This document shows positions 7,712 to 15,617 of a stretch of 53,041 nt of DNA, one piece after another. The position numbers and the translations under genes are program-made. The stretch is from NCBI GenBank assembly GCA_964364175.1, contig CAYILR010000031.1, forward strand, positions 1-53,041, in the 5' to 3' direction. Numbering within the stretch: the first letter of the stretch is position 1; every line of letters begins with the position of its first letter. This DNA is from CAYILR01 sp964364175 (lineage in GTDB: Bacteria; Bdellovibrionota; UBA1018). The notes below the pieces were generated by a model. The model did not search any database. It saw only the letters and a list, made by a program, of their open reading frames with translations, and was not told the origin of the DNA.

Positions 7712-9745
7712 GTGAAATTTAAAGTGAAAAAATCTATTTTAGCGCTTTGCCTATTTTTGAGTCATTCAAGCTGGGCTGAAGCTCTACCGGTTACTATTTT
7801 ACACACCAATGATATTCATTCACATTTTCGACCTCTCAATTCTGAAATGGGTTTGGGTGGGGTAGCGCGGATCAAGACTGCGGCGGATCGTATCAGAGCA
7901 AGCAACCCGAACACTCTGCTCGTGGATGGAGGAGATTTTACCGAGGGCACCGTCTACTACAATTTGGGAGCAGGGCTCGAGGTTTTTAAACTTTTCGATG
8001 CCATGAAGTACGATGTCGCTGTTGTGGGCAATCATGATTTTATCAACGGACCCGACGTTTTGTTGGATGCCTATACCCAGTCCAAAACACGCATGGCATT
8101 GGTGGCCGCCAACATCGATCTCGGTCATTACGCGCGCGCGGAGGAGTTCAAAAAACAAATTCCTCCTTACGTGATTCGAGAAGTCGGTGGTTTCAAAATC
8201 GCTTTTGTGGGTGTGACGACCTATCAGTTTATTTTTGACCGATTTTTTCACCCCGTTCAGATCACGGTTCCATTTTTCTTGGTAAGCGACCTGGCGACGC
8301 AGCTGAAAGAGGAGCAGAAGGTCGATGCAGTGATCGCGATCTCGCATAATTCAGTTGAGATGAATGCTAATTTGCTGAAAATCGCGACGGATGTCGATTT
8401 GGTGATTGGAGCTCATGATCACAGGAAGCTCACTCAACCCAAAATCGTTGAGCGAAGCGGAAAAGGGCCTGGATGGGTGGTCGAGACCGGAAGCTGGGGA
8501 CGTTATTTGGGAAAGGTGGATATGAAAATCCTGCCCCGATCCGAAGCACGGGCTGCGGGTGAACCACAGGTTAGGCTTTCCAGTTATCGGTTGATTCAGA
8601 TCGACCGAACCATTCCTGAAGATCCTCAGATCAATCAAAAGATTGCTGTTCTGGATCAAAAAATCGAGAGGCAAATGGGTCCGATTTTTCGTGATCGAGT
8701 GGCTCAATCGGATTTCAAGATTGATCGCATGAACAGCCTAGAGTCTTTGATGGGGAATCTAGTTACCGATGCGTACCGAAAATACACGGCAGCGGATTTG
8801 AGTCTGAGTACTCCGTTCATGATTTATGATGGATTGCCCAAAGGTACGATCAGTACAGCGGACATCAACAACGCTTTGGGAGCAGTTTATAATCCAAAAA
8901 CAGGTAAATCTTGGACGCTGAAGACTTTTCAACTGCAAGGAAGCACGCTGAGTGCTTTGATCAAATTGATGTACTCGTTCAAACCCATCGCCAGCCTAGG
9001 CGCTCTGAGCACGTCAGGCATGCAGGTGACATTTGATCATTCTTTGATGCAGTCTCAGCAAGAAGCGCCCATGCAGTTATCCGAATCTTTTTTTTCGCCA
9101 CCCAATCAGCACATCAGCTGGGTACAGAACATCTTGATTCAGGGAAAACCGCTGGATCCGGATCGGAGTTACAAAGTCGCAGCCAGCGAGGGAGTGTTGT
9201 ACTGCATCGAATTCCTGAATTCACTCTGGTCCAATATTGTCAGCATCGATCATCTTCAAGACACTCACATTGAGGACAAAGCGATTGTTCAATCCTACAT
9301 CCGAAACATATCCTCGATTCAGTCGTCACGCATTTCGATCGGAGATCGAATGAAGTGTGCGGGAGCAAATTTGAGCGTTTTGCCCTACAGCATCGATTAC
9401 AAAATCATTCGGGCGAATCAGCAATCTGTACAGGCCAAGATCAAAATCAAAGTTTTCAATTTGGGTGCTGCGGCCAATGCTGAGGGAGCATCTACGTTGC
9501 GGATTTTCGGGAATGCGAACCGGGCTGATTTTTCAGTCGATCCTTTGTGGGTTTCGGCAGGAGCCGATCAGGCCATCGCTCCATTGGGTCCAGGTTTGAG
9601 CCGGGATTACGAATGGAATGTCACTCTGCCGGGAGAGCGCGGTATTTTTCCATTGCGGGTATTTATTTCTGGAATACCTCGATCCACAATCGACATGCAG
9701 ACTGGCACAGATACCTACGATCGCATTTACTACCTACAGCATTGA
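7712..9745 (+). CDS. UshA-type periplasmic 5'-nucleotidase / bifunctional metallophosphatase
   Basis: A 677-residue exported protein (GTG start with GGGGGA upstream; signal ending near HSSWA). The metallophosphatase domain shows the metal ligands in HTNDIHSH, DGGDF, GNHDF, ISHN and GAHDH; the C-terminal 5'-nucleotidase domain follows from about residue 330. The family hydrolyses nucleotides, 2',3'-cyclic nucleotides or UDP-sugars in the periplasm. It is about 120 residues longer than UshA, with a C-terminal beta-rich extension of unknown role. It lies 104 bp after the salvage genes and could supply nucleosides to them. Its last 12 bp overlap the convergent phospholipase D-like gene. Confidence 0.9.
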   Translation: MKFKVKKSILALCLFLSHSSWAEALPVTILHTNDIHSHFRPLNSEMGLGGVARIKTAADRIRASNPNTLLVDGGDFTEGTVYYNLGAGLEVFKLFDAMKYDVAVVGNHDFINGPDVLLDAYTQSKTRMALVAANIDLGHYARAEEFKKQIPPYVIREVGGFKIAFVGVTTYQFIFDRFFHPVQITVPFFLVSDLATQLKEEQKVDAVIAISHNSVEMNANLLKIATDVDLVIGAHDHRKLTQPKIVERSGKGPGWVVETGSWGRYLGKVDMKILPRSEARAAGEPQVRLSSYRLIQIDRTIPEDPQINQKIAVLDQKIERQMGPIFRDRVAQSDFKIDRMNSLESLMGNLVTDAYRKYTAADLSLSTPFMIYDGLPKGTISTADINNALGAVYNPKTGKSWTLKTFQLQGSTLSALIKLMYSFKPIASLGALSTSGMQVTFDHSLMQSQQEAPMQLSESFFSPPNQHISWVQNILIQGKPLDPDRSYKVAASEGVLYCIEFLNSLWSNIVSIDHLQDTHIEDKAIVQSYIRNISSIQSSRISIGDRMKCAGANLSVLPYSIDYKIIRANQQSVQAKIKIKVFNLGAAANAEGASTLRIFGNANRADFSVDPLWVSAGADQAIAPLGPGLSRDYEWNVTLPGERGIFPLRVFISGIPRSTIDMQTGTDTYDRIYYLQH

Positions 9746-11263
9746 TTTGAGAGCCAGGGATAGTTCGAGATTTTGTCGATCTTTGACGCTTATGGGTTTG
9801 TAATATTTTTTTGCTTGCGTGAGATCAATTGATCGGCCTTGCTCAAGTTTGTATTTGTCAAAAATATCATTGAGCTGTTTTGCCAGTGTCTTGCTTTCGA
9901 AAGCCATCACGGTTTCGCTATTGAGATGAGCGCTTCTTTCATCCAGGTTGTACGAGCCGATGATGATGTCGTGATCGCCGAAAGTCGCGAATTTGGCATG
10001 CATAGTCCCTTCACCCAGGGCTGGACCAATCCATTCGATGATTTCCATTTTTCCGTTGTTCCCACGAGTGATGATCTCTTCGTTCACTTTCAAAAGATCC
10101 AGGTACATGCTGCGAGATAGGTAGGCCAATTGAGGCAGGTCGTTCGTTTCTAAACTGTTGGTGATGATGCTGACGTGAGCGCCTCTCATTGCGGCAAGCT
10201 TGAGTGCGCTGAGGATTTCCTCGGTGGGCGCAAAATAGGCATTTGCAACTCGAACCTTTCCACCTTTCGGCACGGAGTTGATCAGATTGATGTAGGCCTG
10301 TTGGATGTAGAGCTCCTTGTGTCGAGGGCGACTTTGGATAAATCGCGCATTCGGCACAGAAATCGGGTGGAGCTCGAAAATTTTGGATTTTTCGTAATTC
10401 TGGCGGACTTGTTCGACTAAGTCCTCGTTTGTTTTCCATTGGAGTATTTTGGCTTCAAGAGCAGCATCGATTCCTTGCAAGGTTTTCGAAATCACATCCT
10501 GTCTTTCGTTGAGGATTTTATTAAATTTACTCCAGGTCCAGTTGGTGTTGATGGGGAGTTTATTTTTAATCTCTGTGAAATACGCGAAATTTCGATCAAA
10601 AGACTCGACGATATCTCGAACGATGGGTCCTTGGACGTAAAGATCTTGGTCGGTCCAGCGTTTTTCGGAAGTCGTGGTGACTCTGAAATATTCGTTGGCG
10701 ATGTTCATTCCGCCCACGATTGCGCTTCCGCTGCTGAGGTCTTCACCATCGATAATCCACATTTTGTCGTGGAATCGTTTGTTGGGCTGAAGTGGATCTC
10801 TTACGGAAACTTCATTCACCCACTGCAAATACACTGCTTCGAATCCCTCGACTGGAATCAAATGGCGTTTGAGGTCAAAATACATGATTTGCGTTGCCCA
10901 GGACGGATTGGAAAATCCATCTACGATCACTCTGACATCCAAGCCCTGTGCTTTTTTCTGTTTCAAAATTTCAGCAATGAACAATCCAGACTCATCGGCC
11001 GTGAAGATCAAAGCTTGGATTCGGATGGAGCGTTTTGCTGCAAGGAGCGTTTTGATTCGGGCAGGAAAAGATTCTTCTCCACCGGTCAGGAGCTGCATTT
11101 TGTTGCTATGGTCATATCTTGCAGGAAAGACGCCTGAACAGCCGACGTGGCGTATTGGGCTGCAATCAAAGCTGTATTGAAAGGCATTTGAGGCTGCGAA
11201 TTGGGCGCTGGCTAGGGTCAATACCAAAGCTAGGGGAATGAATAGACGCATAGACTGAAGCAT
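9734..11263 (-). CDS. secreted phospholipase D / cardiolipin synthase-like protein
   Basis: A 509-residue protein with a signal peptide (LFIPLALVLTLASA) and two HKD motifs: RFHDKMWIIDGE, and MHAKFATFGDHDIIIGSYN, where the acidic residue sits one place later than in the canonical H-x-K-x4-D spacing. Family members hydrolyse or transfer phosphodiester groups of phospholipids or nucleic acids; the signal peptide places it outside the cytoplasm. There is no obvious ribosome binding site; ATG at 11251 is an alternative start. The stop overlaps the nucleotidase gene by 12 bp, with no room for a terminator. Confidence 0.85.
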   Translation of the reverse strand: MLQSMRLFIPLALVLTLASAQFAASNAFQYSFDCSPIRHVGCSGVFPARYDHSNKMQLLTGGEESFPARIKTLLAAKRSIRIQALIFTADESGLFIAEILKQKKAQGLDVRVIVDGFSNPSWATQIMYFDLKRHLIPVEGFEAVYLQWVNEVSVRDPLQPNKRFHDKMWIIDGEDLSSGSAIVGGMNIANEYFRVTTTSEKRWTDQDLYVQGPIVRDIVESFDRNFAYFTEIKNKLPINTNWTWSKFNKILNERQDVISKTLQGIDAALEAKILQWKTNEDLVEQVRQNYEKSKIFELHPISVPNARFIQSRPRHKELYIQQAYINLINSVPKGGKVRVANAYFAPTEEILSALKLAAMRGAHVSIITNSLETNDLPQLAYLSRSMYLDLLKVNEEIITRGNNGKMEIIEWIGPALGEGTMHAKFATFGDHDIIIGSYNLDERSAHLNSETVMAFESKTLAKQLNDIFDKYKLEQGRSIDLTQAKKYYKPISVKDRQNLELSLALKSML

Positions 11264-11309
11264 TGCAATCCATGTGCCGCTGGAAGCCCCCTTTAAACGC
11301 TTAAATTGA

Positions 11310-11337
11310 CTGATTTTCTAGTGTTTTGCTGATTTTC
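11310..11337. repeat. direct repeat CTGATTTTC, 19 bp apart
   Basis: CTGATTTTC occurs at 11310-11318 and 11329-11337, in the gap upstream of the phospholipase D-like gene. A spacing of about two helical turns would suit a regulator dimer, but two copies of a 9-mer are weak evidence. Confidence 0.2.
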
Positions 11338-11387
11338 GATTCGACTGACTAAAACTTTGACAGCGGTAAGGGTCACCAGAAATTCAT

Positions 11388-12485
11388 TTACAAATAGTTT
11401 TTATCGTAATCGCGGATCAGCATATTGATCAAAAACAGATATTCCCAAAACATCGTATTGGTCCATGCATGTGTTTTGGTGTCTCGCTGAAAACTCCACT
11501 CGTATCGGTAGTGATTGGTAACAAACTCTGTTCCAGGGATTTGATGGACACCACGAGACAGGACGGCCAAAAGTTGGTTGATGACTATTTGTGCAGCCAG
11601 ATTATGATTGCCTCCTAAATATTGATAGAATGGATTTTCTGGCTGTCTGTCTTTGATGGTTCTATAGAGCAGTCCGTGATCTCTGTATTTGTAAGTATCG
11701 ATTTCTTTCCAGAGCAACAGGGTGATGGCTTGTAAATGAAGATTGAATGAGGGAGGGGTGTTTTGAAGAAAAATAATGGCTTCATCCCAATAGTCAGTTT
11801 CACCCCTCGAATTTCGGGACAAAAAAGGATCATCTGAGCCAAACAGATATTTCCAAACCGCATTGAAATTGGTCATCATTTCAGGCGTCATGTTGCAACG
11901 CTCATCCGGGTTTTCAAGTGTGGGATATTCTGTGCATAGCCAATAATTGGTTTGCAACCCCAGGTTTCCAGCTTTGATTTGGAGAGGGAATTTTCTTTCC
12001 GTGGACCAAATGTAGTTTCTCCAGTGAGTGGCCAGGTTGCCGTCTCTTCTTTTTACAAGATATGCAAGAACGCCCAGTCCCATGTCCCGGCTAAAGCTGA
12101 AGTCGCCCCCAAAGTCGCGGGTGCGAGCTCGGTTTGGACTACGCCACATTCTGCCTTCGAAAGTTTGGCTTTCGGTGACACGGTTGCACTGGTCCTCCTC
12201 GCCACTCAAACAAAGCAATCCAGCATACATCATGGCGTCGTGCCCCTCGGGTTCACCCTCAATGGTGTCTCGAACAGCGATGCCATCGTTTCCTTTTTTG
12301 CAAAGAGGACGGATGATATCTCTCAAATTCGCTATCGAATCACGTTGAACTGGGTGCATTGGGGTGATTTGGATGAGCTCATCCTGTTTTTGCCAGGGAA
12401 TACAGGAAATAGAACTCATGGCAAGCAAGCTGCATAGCCCAAGTCGATAGGAAAAAAGAAAATAGTGTTCCAATACATCGTACAA
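11388..12485 (-). CDS. unknown lipoprotein, TTG start
   Basis: A 365-residue protein I cannot assign. I chose the TTG at 12485 because GGAGGA (12492-12497) stands exactly 6 nt before it; the longer frame from 12548 has no such site. The N-terminus then gives a hydrophobic signal and a lipobox ending ...LLAMSSISC, so a lipoprotein is likely. The mature part is rich in Trp, Tyr and Asn and has no repeat or known catalytic motif. It follows apaG after 75 bp of AT-rich sequence that may hold its own promoter. Confidence 0.75.
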   Translation of the reverse strand: MYDVLEHYFLFSYRLGLCSLLAMSSISCIPWQKQDELIQITPMHPVQRDSIANLRDIIRPLCKKGNDGIAVRDTIEGEPEGHDAMMYAGLLCLSGEEDQCNRVTESQTFEGRMWRSPNRARTRDFGGDFSFSRDMGLGVLAYLVKRRDGNLATHWRNYIWSTERKFPLQIKAGNLGLQTNYWLCTEYPTLENPDERCNMTPEMMTNFNAVWKYLFGSDDPFLSRNSRGETDYWDEAIIFLQNTPPSFNLHLQAITLLLWKEIDTYKYRDHGLLYRTIKDRQPENPFYQYLGGNHNLAAQIVINQLLAVLSRGVHQIPGTEFVTNHYRYEWSFQRDTKTHAWTNTMFWEYLFLINMLIRDYDKNYL

Positions 12486-12560
12486 GCAAAGTCCTCCAAG
12501 ACCTGAAAGCGATCCGGGGGTCTTACTATTTAATTTATACAAATTCAATATAAAATATTG

Positions 12561-12968
12561 TTAATGAAGAGGTCTGACTGATTGAGCGGGCTCTAAAAAC
12601 TTGAATTCGGGGACTAGAATCTTAAATTCTTTTCCATCATCTCTGACCATCGAGAATGTCCCGGTCATGGTTCCGAATGGGGTGTTCAGCGGGCAAAAAC
12701 TCGAATATTGAAAAACCTGCCCGGGGCGCAACCGAGGTTGCAACCCCACGACCCCTGGGCCCTCCACTTCCTCGACCAATCCCCAAGCATTGGTGATGAC
12801 CCAATGGCGAGTGAGCAGCTGAGCAGGTGATTCGCCCCGGTTTTCGATTTCGATGTGATAAGCGAAAAAATACCGGTTTTGCCGCGGATCCGACCGATCC
12901 GCGACATATTCCGATACCACTCGAATTTCGATTCCCTCAGTCGTTTTTGAGACGGCAGGTTGTTTCAT
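12561..12968 (-). CDS. apaG: ApaG domain protein
   Basis: A 135-residue protein with the ApaG signature (IENRGESPAQLLTRHW, the GxGVVGxQP turn, PFGTMTGTFSM). ApaG has a fibronectin III-like fold; its role in bacteria is unsettled (linked to Co2+/Mg2+ sensitivity and to diadenosine nucleotides). It starts 8 nt after ahcY with a GGGAG site, so it is almost certainly cotranscribed and would fall under the SAH riboswitch. Confidence 0.93.
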   Translation of the reverse strand: MKQPAVSKTTEGIEIRVVSEYVADRSDPRQNRYFFAYHIEIENRGESPAQLLTRHWVITNAWGLVEEVEGPGVVGLQPRLRPGQVFQYSSFCPLNTPFGTMTGTFSMVRDDGKEFKILVPEFKFLEPAQSVRPLH

Positions 12969-12976
12969 ATTCTCCC

Positions 12977-14380
12977 TTAGTAACGATAGGTGTCTGGTTT
13001 GTAAGGCCCTTCCACTGGCACATGGATGTATTTGGCCTGATCTGCTCGCAGAACAGTCAGTTCGGCATTGAGCTTCTTGAGCTGCAATCGAGCAACCTTC
13101 TCGTCCAGGTGTTTGGGAAGTGTATACACACCCAATGGATATTTATTTGGATGAGAATATAGTTCGATTTGCGCGATGGTCTGGTTTGCAAAAGAGGATG
13201 ACATCACATAGCTGGGGTGTCCGGTGCCGCAGCCCAGATTGACCAATCGTCCTTTGGCCAAGAGAATGATCCTCTTGCCATCGGGGAAAATGACATGGTC
13301 GACTTGGGGTTTGATTTCTTCCCACTTGTATTTTTCTAGTGAGGCGACATCGATCTCATTGTCAAAGTGGCCGATGTTGCAGACGATGGCCTGATCTTTC
13401 ATATTTTTCATGTGTTCGTGTGTAATCACATGAAAATTCCCAGTCGTCGTGACGAAAATATCTGCGTGTTTTGCAGCGTAATCCATCGTGACGACGCGAT
13501 AGCCTTCCATTGCGGCCTGGAGAGCACAAATCGGGTCGATTTCAGTGACCCAGACTTGAGCCGAGAGGGCGCGAAGGGCTTGTGACGAGCCTTTGCCCAC
13601 ATCGCCATAACCAGCGACGACTGCAACTTTTCCGGCAATCATCACATCGGTGGCACGTTTGATGCCATCGACCAAAGACTCGCGGCAACCATAGAGGTTG
13701 TCGAATTTGGATTTGGTCACGGAGTCATTGACGTTGATCGCGGGGAATTTCAGATCGCCTCGAGCATGCATTTGAATCAATCGGTGTACGCCCGTGGTGG
13801 TTTCTTCGGTGACACCCTTGATCTGAGCGAGGCGCTTTGAGTACCAATTGGGATGAACAGTCAGCTTCTGTTTAATTGCAGCAAAAAGAATGGTTTCTTC
13901 TTCTGAGGTCGGTTTTGCCAAAACAGAGAGGTCTTTTTCGGCTCGGGTGCCCAGATGAAGCAGCAATGTGGCGTCTCCGCCGTCATCCAGGATCATGTTG
14001 GAGTATCCGCCGTCCGGCCATTCAAAAATACGGTGGGTGTAGTCCCAGTACTCGGTGAGGGTTTCGCCTTTGACTGCAAAAACAGGGTGTCCAGCAGCAG
14101 CAACAGCAGCAGCAGCATGATCTTGAGTTGAGAAAATATTGCAAGAAGCCCAGCGAACCTCAGCGCCTAGAGCATCGAGCGTCTCGATCAAAACGGCTGT
14201 TTGAATGGTCATGTGCAGAGACCCGGTGATGCGAGCGCCTTTGAGGGGCTTAGAGGCAGAAAATTCATCTCGAATGGCCATCAGACCAGGCATTTCGGTT
14301 TCTGCGATTTTGATTTCTTTGCGGCCCCAATCGGCCAATTTGATGTCAGCAATGACATAGTCTTTTTTTGATTTATCCAC
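12977..14380 (-). CDS. ahcY: adenosylhomocysteinase
   Basis: A 467-residue NAD-dependent enzyme that hydrolyses S-adenosylhomocysteine to homocysteine and adenosine, clearing the inhibitory product of methyl transfer. Motifs: NVNDSVTKSKFDNLYGCRES around the substrate and NAD site, the Rossmann GYGDVGKGSS, and the C-terminal KLNAELTVLRADQAKYI...PDTYRY that reaches into the partner subunit. The start is GTG, preceded by AGGAGA 7 nt upstream. An SAH riboswitch lies in the leader. The length, with the bacterial insert, is normal. Confidence 0.98.
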   Translation of the reverse strand: MDKSKKDYVIADIKLADWGRKEIKIAETEMPGLMAIRDEFSASKPLKGARITGSLHMTIQTAVLIETLDALGAEVRWASCNIFSTQDHAAAAVAAAGHPVFAVKGETLTEYWDYTHRIFEWPDGGYSNMILDDGGDATLLLHLGTRAEKDLSVLAKPTSEEETILFAAIKQKLTVHPNWYSKRLAQIKGVTEETTTGVHRLIQMHARGDLKFPAINVNDSVTKSKFDNLYGCRESLVDGIKRATDVMIAGKVAVVAGYGDVGKGSSQALRALSAQVWVTEIDPICALQAAMEGYRVVTMDYAAKHADIFVTTTGNFHVITHEHMKNMKDQAIVCNIGHFDNEIDVASLEKYKWEEIKPQVDHVIFPDGKRIILLAKGRLVNLGCGTGHPSYVMSSSFANQTIAQIELYSHPNKYPLGVYTLPKHLDEKVARLQLKKLNAELTVLRADQAKYIHVPVEGPYKPDTYRY

Positions 14381-14395
14381 GAGCAGTTCTCCTAG

Positions 14396-14461
14396 GGTGG
14401 GACGCTAAAGACGATCTCACCCGGTTTCAGGCATTTTCAATGCCATGTTTAGGTGAGCGTC
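14396..14461 (-). promoter_or_regulatory. expression platform of the ahcY riboswitch
   Basis: The 3' pseudoknot strand GACGCTCACC (14461-14452) can instead pair with GGTGAG (14421-14416) plus CGTC (14413-14410), a 10-bp stem with a 2-nt bulge enclosing hairpin GGCATT-GAA-AATGCC (14444-14430). GACGCT can also pair with AGCGTC (14406-14401), and GGGTG (14422-14418) with CACCC (14399-14395) just before the ribosome site AGGAGA (14393-14388). These exclusive pairings suit a switch acting on translation; no T run suggests a terminator. Which fold is ON is not shown by sequence alone. Confidence 0.55.
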
Positions 14462-14535
14462 GTTGATCGGGAAGAATTCAAGCCTAGGGTCAGGTCTTTT
14501 GTCTAGTAGACCGCCTTGCAACGCTCCTTGGATTC
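14453..14535 (-). promoter_or_regulatory. SAH riboswitch aptamer
   Basis: This leader matches the S-adenosylhomocysteine riboswitch (Rfam RF01057 type) closely. On the minus strand it reads AAGGAGCGTTGC, then hairpin P2 (GGTCT/AGACC), then CCCTAGGCTTG, like the GAGGAGCG-YUGC and CCCAGGCUCG blocks of the known class. P1 is GAATCCAAG (14535-14527) with CTTGAATTC (14482-14474), one C-A mismatch. The pseudoknot GAGCGTTG (14526-14519) with CGACGCTC (14462-14455) is 8 bp with one wobble. It sits directly upstream of ahcY, the class's usual target, where SAH binding raises expression. Confidence 0.93.
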
Positions 14536-14543
14536 TGCCTCAG

Positions 14544-14571
14544 ACTATAAACGAGATGAGTTGTTTGGAAA
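14544..14571 (-). promoter_or_regulatory. ahcY promoter
   Basis: On the minus strand TTTCCA (14571-14566), 16 nt, TATAGT (14549-14544). A start about 7 nt on falls at about 14537, just before the riboswitch 5' end. Confidence 0.55.
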
Positions 14572-14603
14572 AGTGTTTTTTTAGAGTTCTTTTCAGATGA
14601 AAA

Positions 14604-14632
14604 TTGTATTATTTACAATGTTATTATATAAT
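14604..14632 (+). promoter_or_regulatory. leaderless promoter of the esterase gene
   Basis: TTGTAT (14604-14609), 17 nt, a perfect TATAAT (14627-14632), then 7 nt to ATG 14640. Transcription would start at or next to the start codon; no Shine-Dalgarno sequence is present. Confidence 0.6.
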
Positions 14633-14639
14633 AACGTGG

Positions 14640-15593
14640 ATGAAAAAAATTGCGTTCGTTTTTATCGGGTTGCTGGGAACTCCTTGTTTTGCGGCAAGTC
14701 CGTCCGATTATCTGGAGTATCTTAAGCTTTTGGGCACTGATATTCGAGGATCCTACGTTTGCGACAGCCTCCAGGTTCGCAACCGAAAATTGAAATACTG
14801 CTACCTTTCTCCAAGCAAATTTGAAGAATCTCAGCCCGTATGGTCTCAATTGTCATTTAACAAAAGTCGGCCAGTTAGACCTTTGTTCTATTTTCATGGG
14901 GCAGGCGGATCGAATTTATCGCAGTATTTTGATGGTTTTTACATCAAGACACAAAAACAATTAAAAAAAGATGGGTTTGCGCCACTCCCTATTTTCGTCA
15001 GCTTTGGGCCTACTTGGTTATTTTCTCATGATTCAGATTACTATTCAGTGGATGATTTCATGACTTCTGTTTTGCCAACGCTGCTGGCAAGAATCCAATC
15101 GAAAGAGCCTGCATTTAGATTCGAAACAAAAATTTCCGTGATGGGTGGATCGATGGGAGGGCACAATGCTCTTCAGATTTACCTCAATCACCCTGATAAA
15201 ACAGTCGCAGTGGCTGTTTTTTGCTCGGCAGTGATTGAATTAGGCCCTCAAACAACAAATCAAGAGTTGGAGGCGTACTTGCAAAGAACTCATGCTGAAG
15301 AAGAGTATGCCAAGAGAATTCCTGGTATTGTTCGTGGTAGCTATGCAAGCACTTCTCATTATAACCGTGATCATCTTTTGAATAAAATTCGTTCCAATCA
15401 GGTTCTTCCTCCACTCTGGGCCCAATACGACGATGGAGATGAGTTTGGTTTTGACGACACGAACGAAGATTTTTTCAAGTTGTTGGCAGAGAAAAACGCC
15501 AGTGCACCTGTTGCTGTGACTCATGCTCATGGACGCCATTGTGGGGGAGCAGGAGCTCACATGGATGAAATCTATACTTTCCTGAATCGCTGA
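14640..15593 (+). CDS. exported alpha/beta-hydrolase (putative esterase)
   Basis: A 317-residue protein with a signal peptide (KKIAFVFIGLLGTPCFA). The alpha/beta-hydrolase marks are FYFHGAGG (oxyanion region), the nucleophile elbow GGSMGG and a late His in GRHCGG; a general-base Asp probably lies in DDGDEFGFDD. It resembles the esterase D / putative esterase group; the substrate is unknown. ATG 14640 is chosen for the signal peptide and the TATAAT 7 nt before it. The YgiQ-type gene follows after 24 bp. Confidence 0.75.
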   Translation: MKKIAFVFIGLLGTPCFAASPSDYLEYLKLLGTDIRGSYVCDSLQVRNRKLKYCYLSPSKFEESQPVWSQLSFNKSRPVRPLFYFHGAGGSNLSQYFDGFYIKTQKQLKKDGFAPLPIFVSFGPTWLFSHDSDYYSVDDFMTSVLPTLLARIQSKEPAFRFETKISVMGGSMGGHNALQIYLNHPDKTVAVAVFCSAVIELGPQTTNQELEAYLQRTHAEEEYAKRIPGIVRGSYASTSHYNRDHLLNKIRSNQVLPPLWAQYDDGDEFGFDDTNEDFFKLLAEKNASAPVAVTHAHGRHCGGAGAHMDEIYTFLNR

Positions 15594-15617
15594 TGTAGTA
15601 CCGCGGATAAAACTAGT

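Noticed and set aside
10439..11137. 232-codon plus-strand frame inside the phospholipase D-like gene
   Set aside because: It is antisense to both a signal peptide and an HKD motif of a clear gene, with no start signals and no recognisable domain.
14381..14600. SAM-II or SAM/SAH type riboswitch before ahcY
   Set aside because: The conserved blocks and pseudoknot match the SAH class, not SAM-I, SAM-II or the SAM/SAH class.
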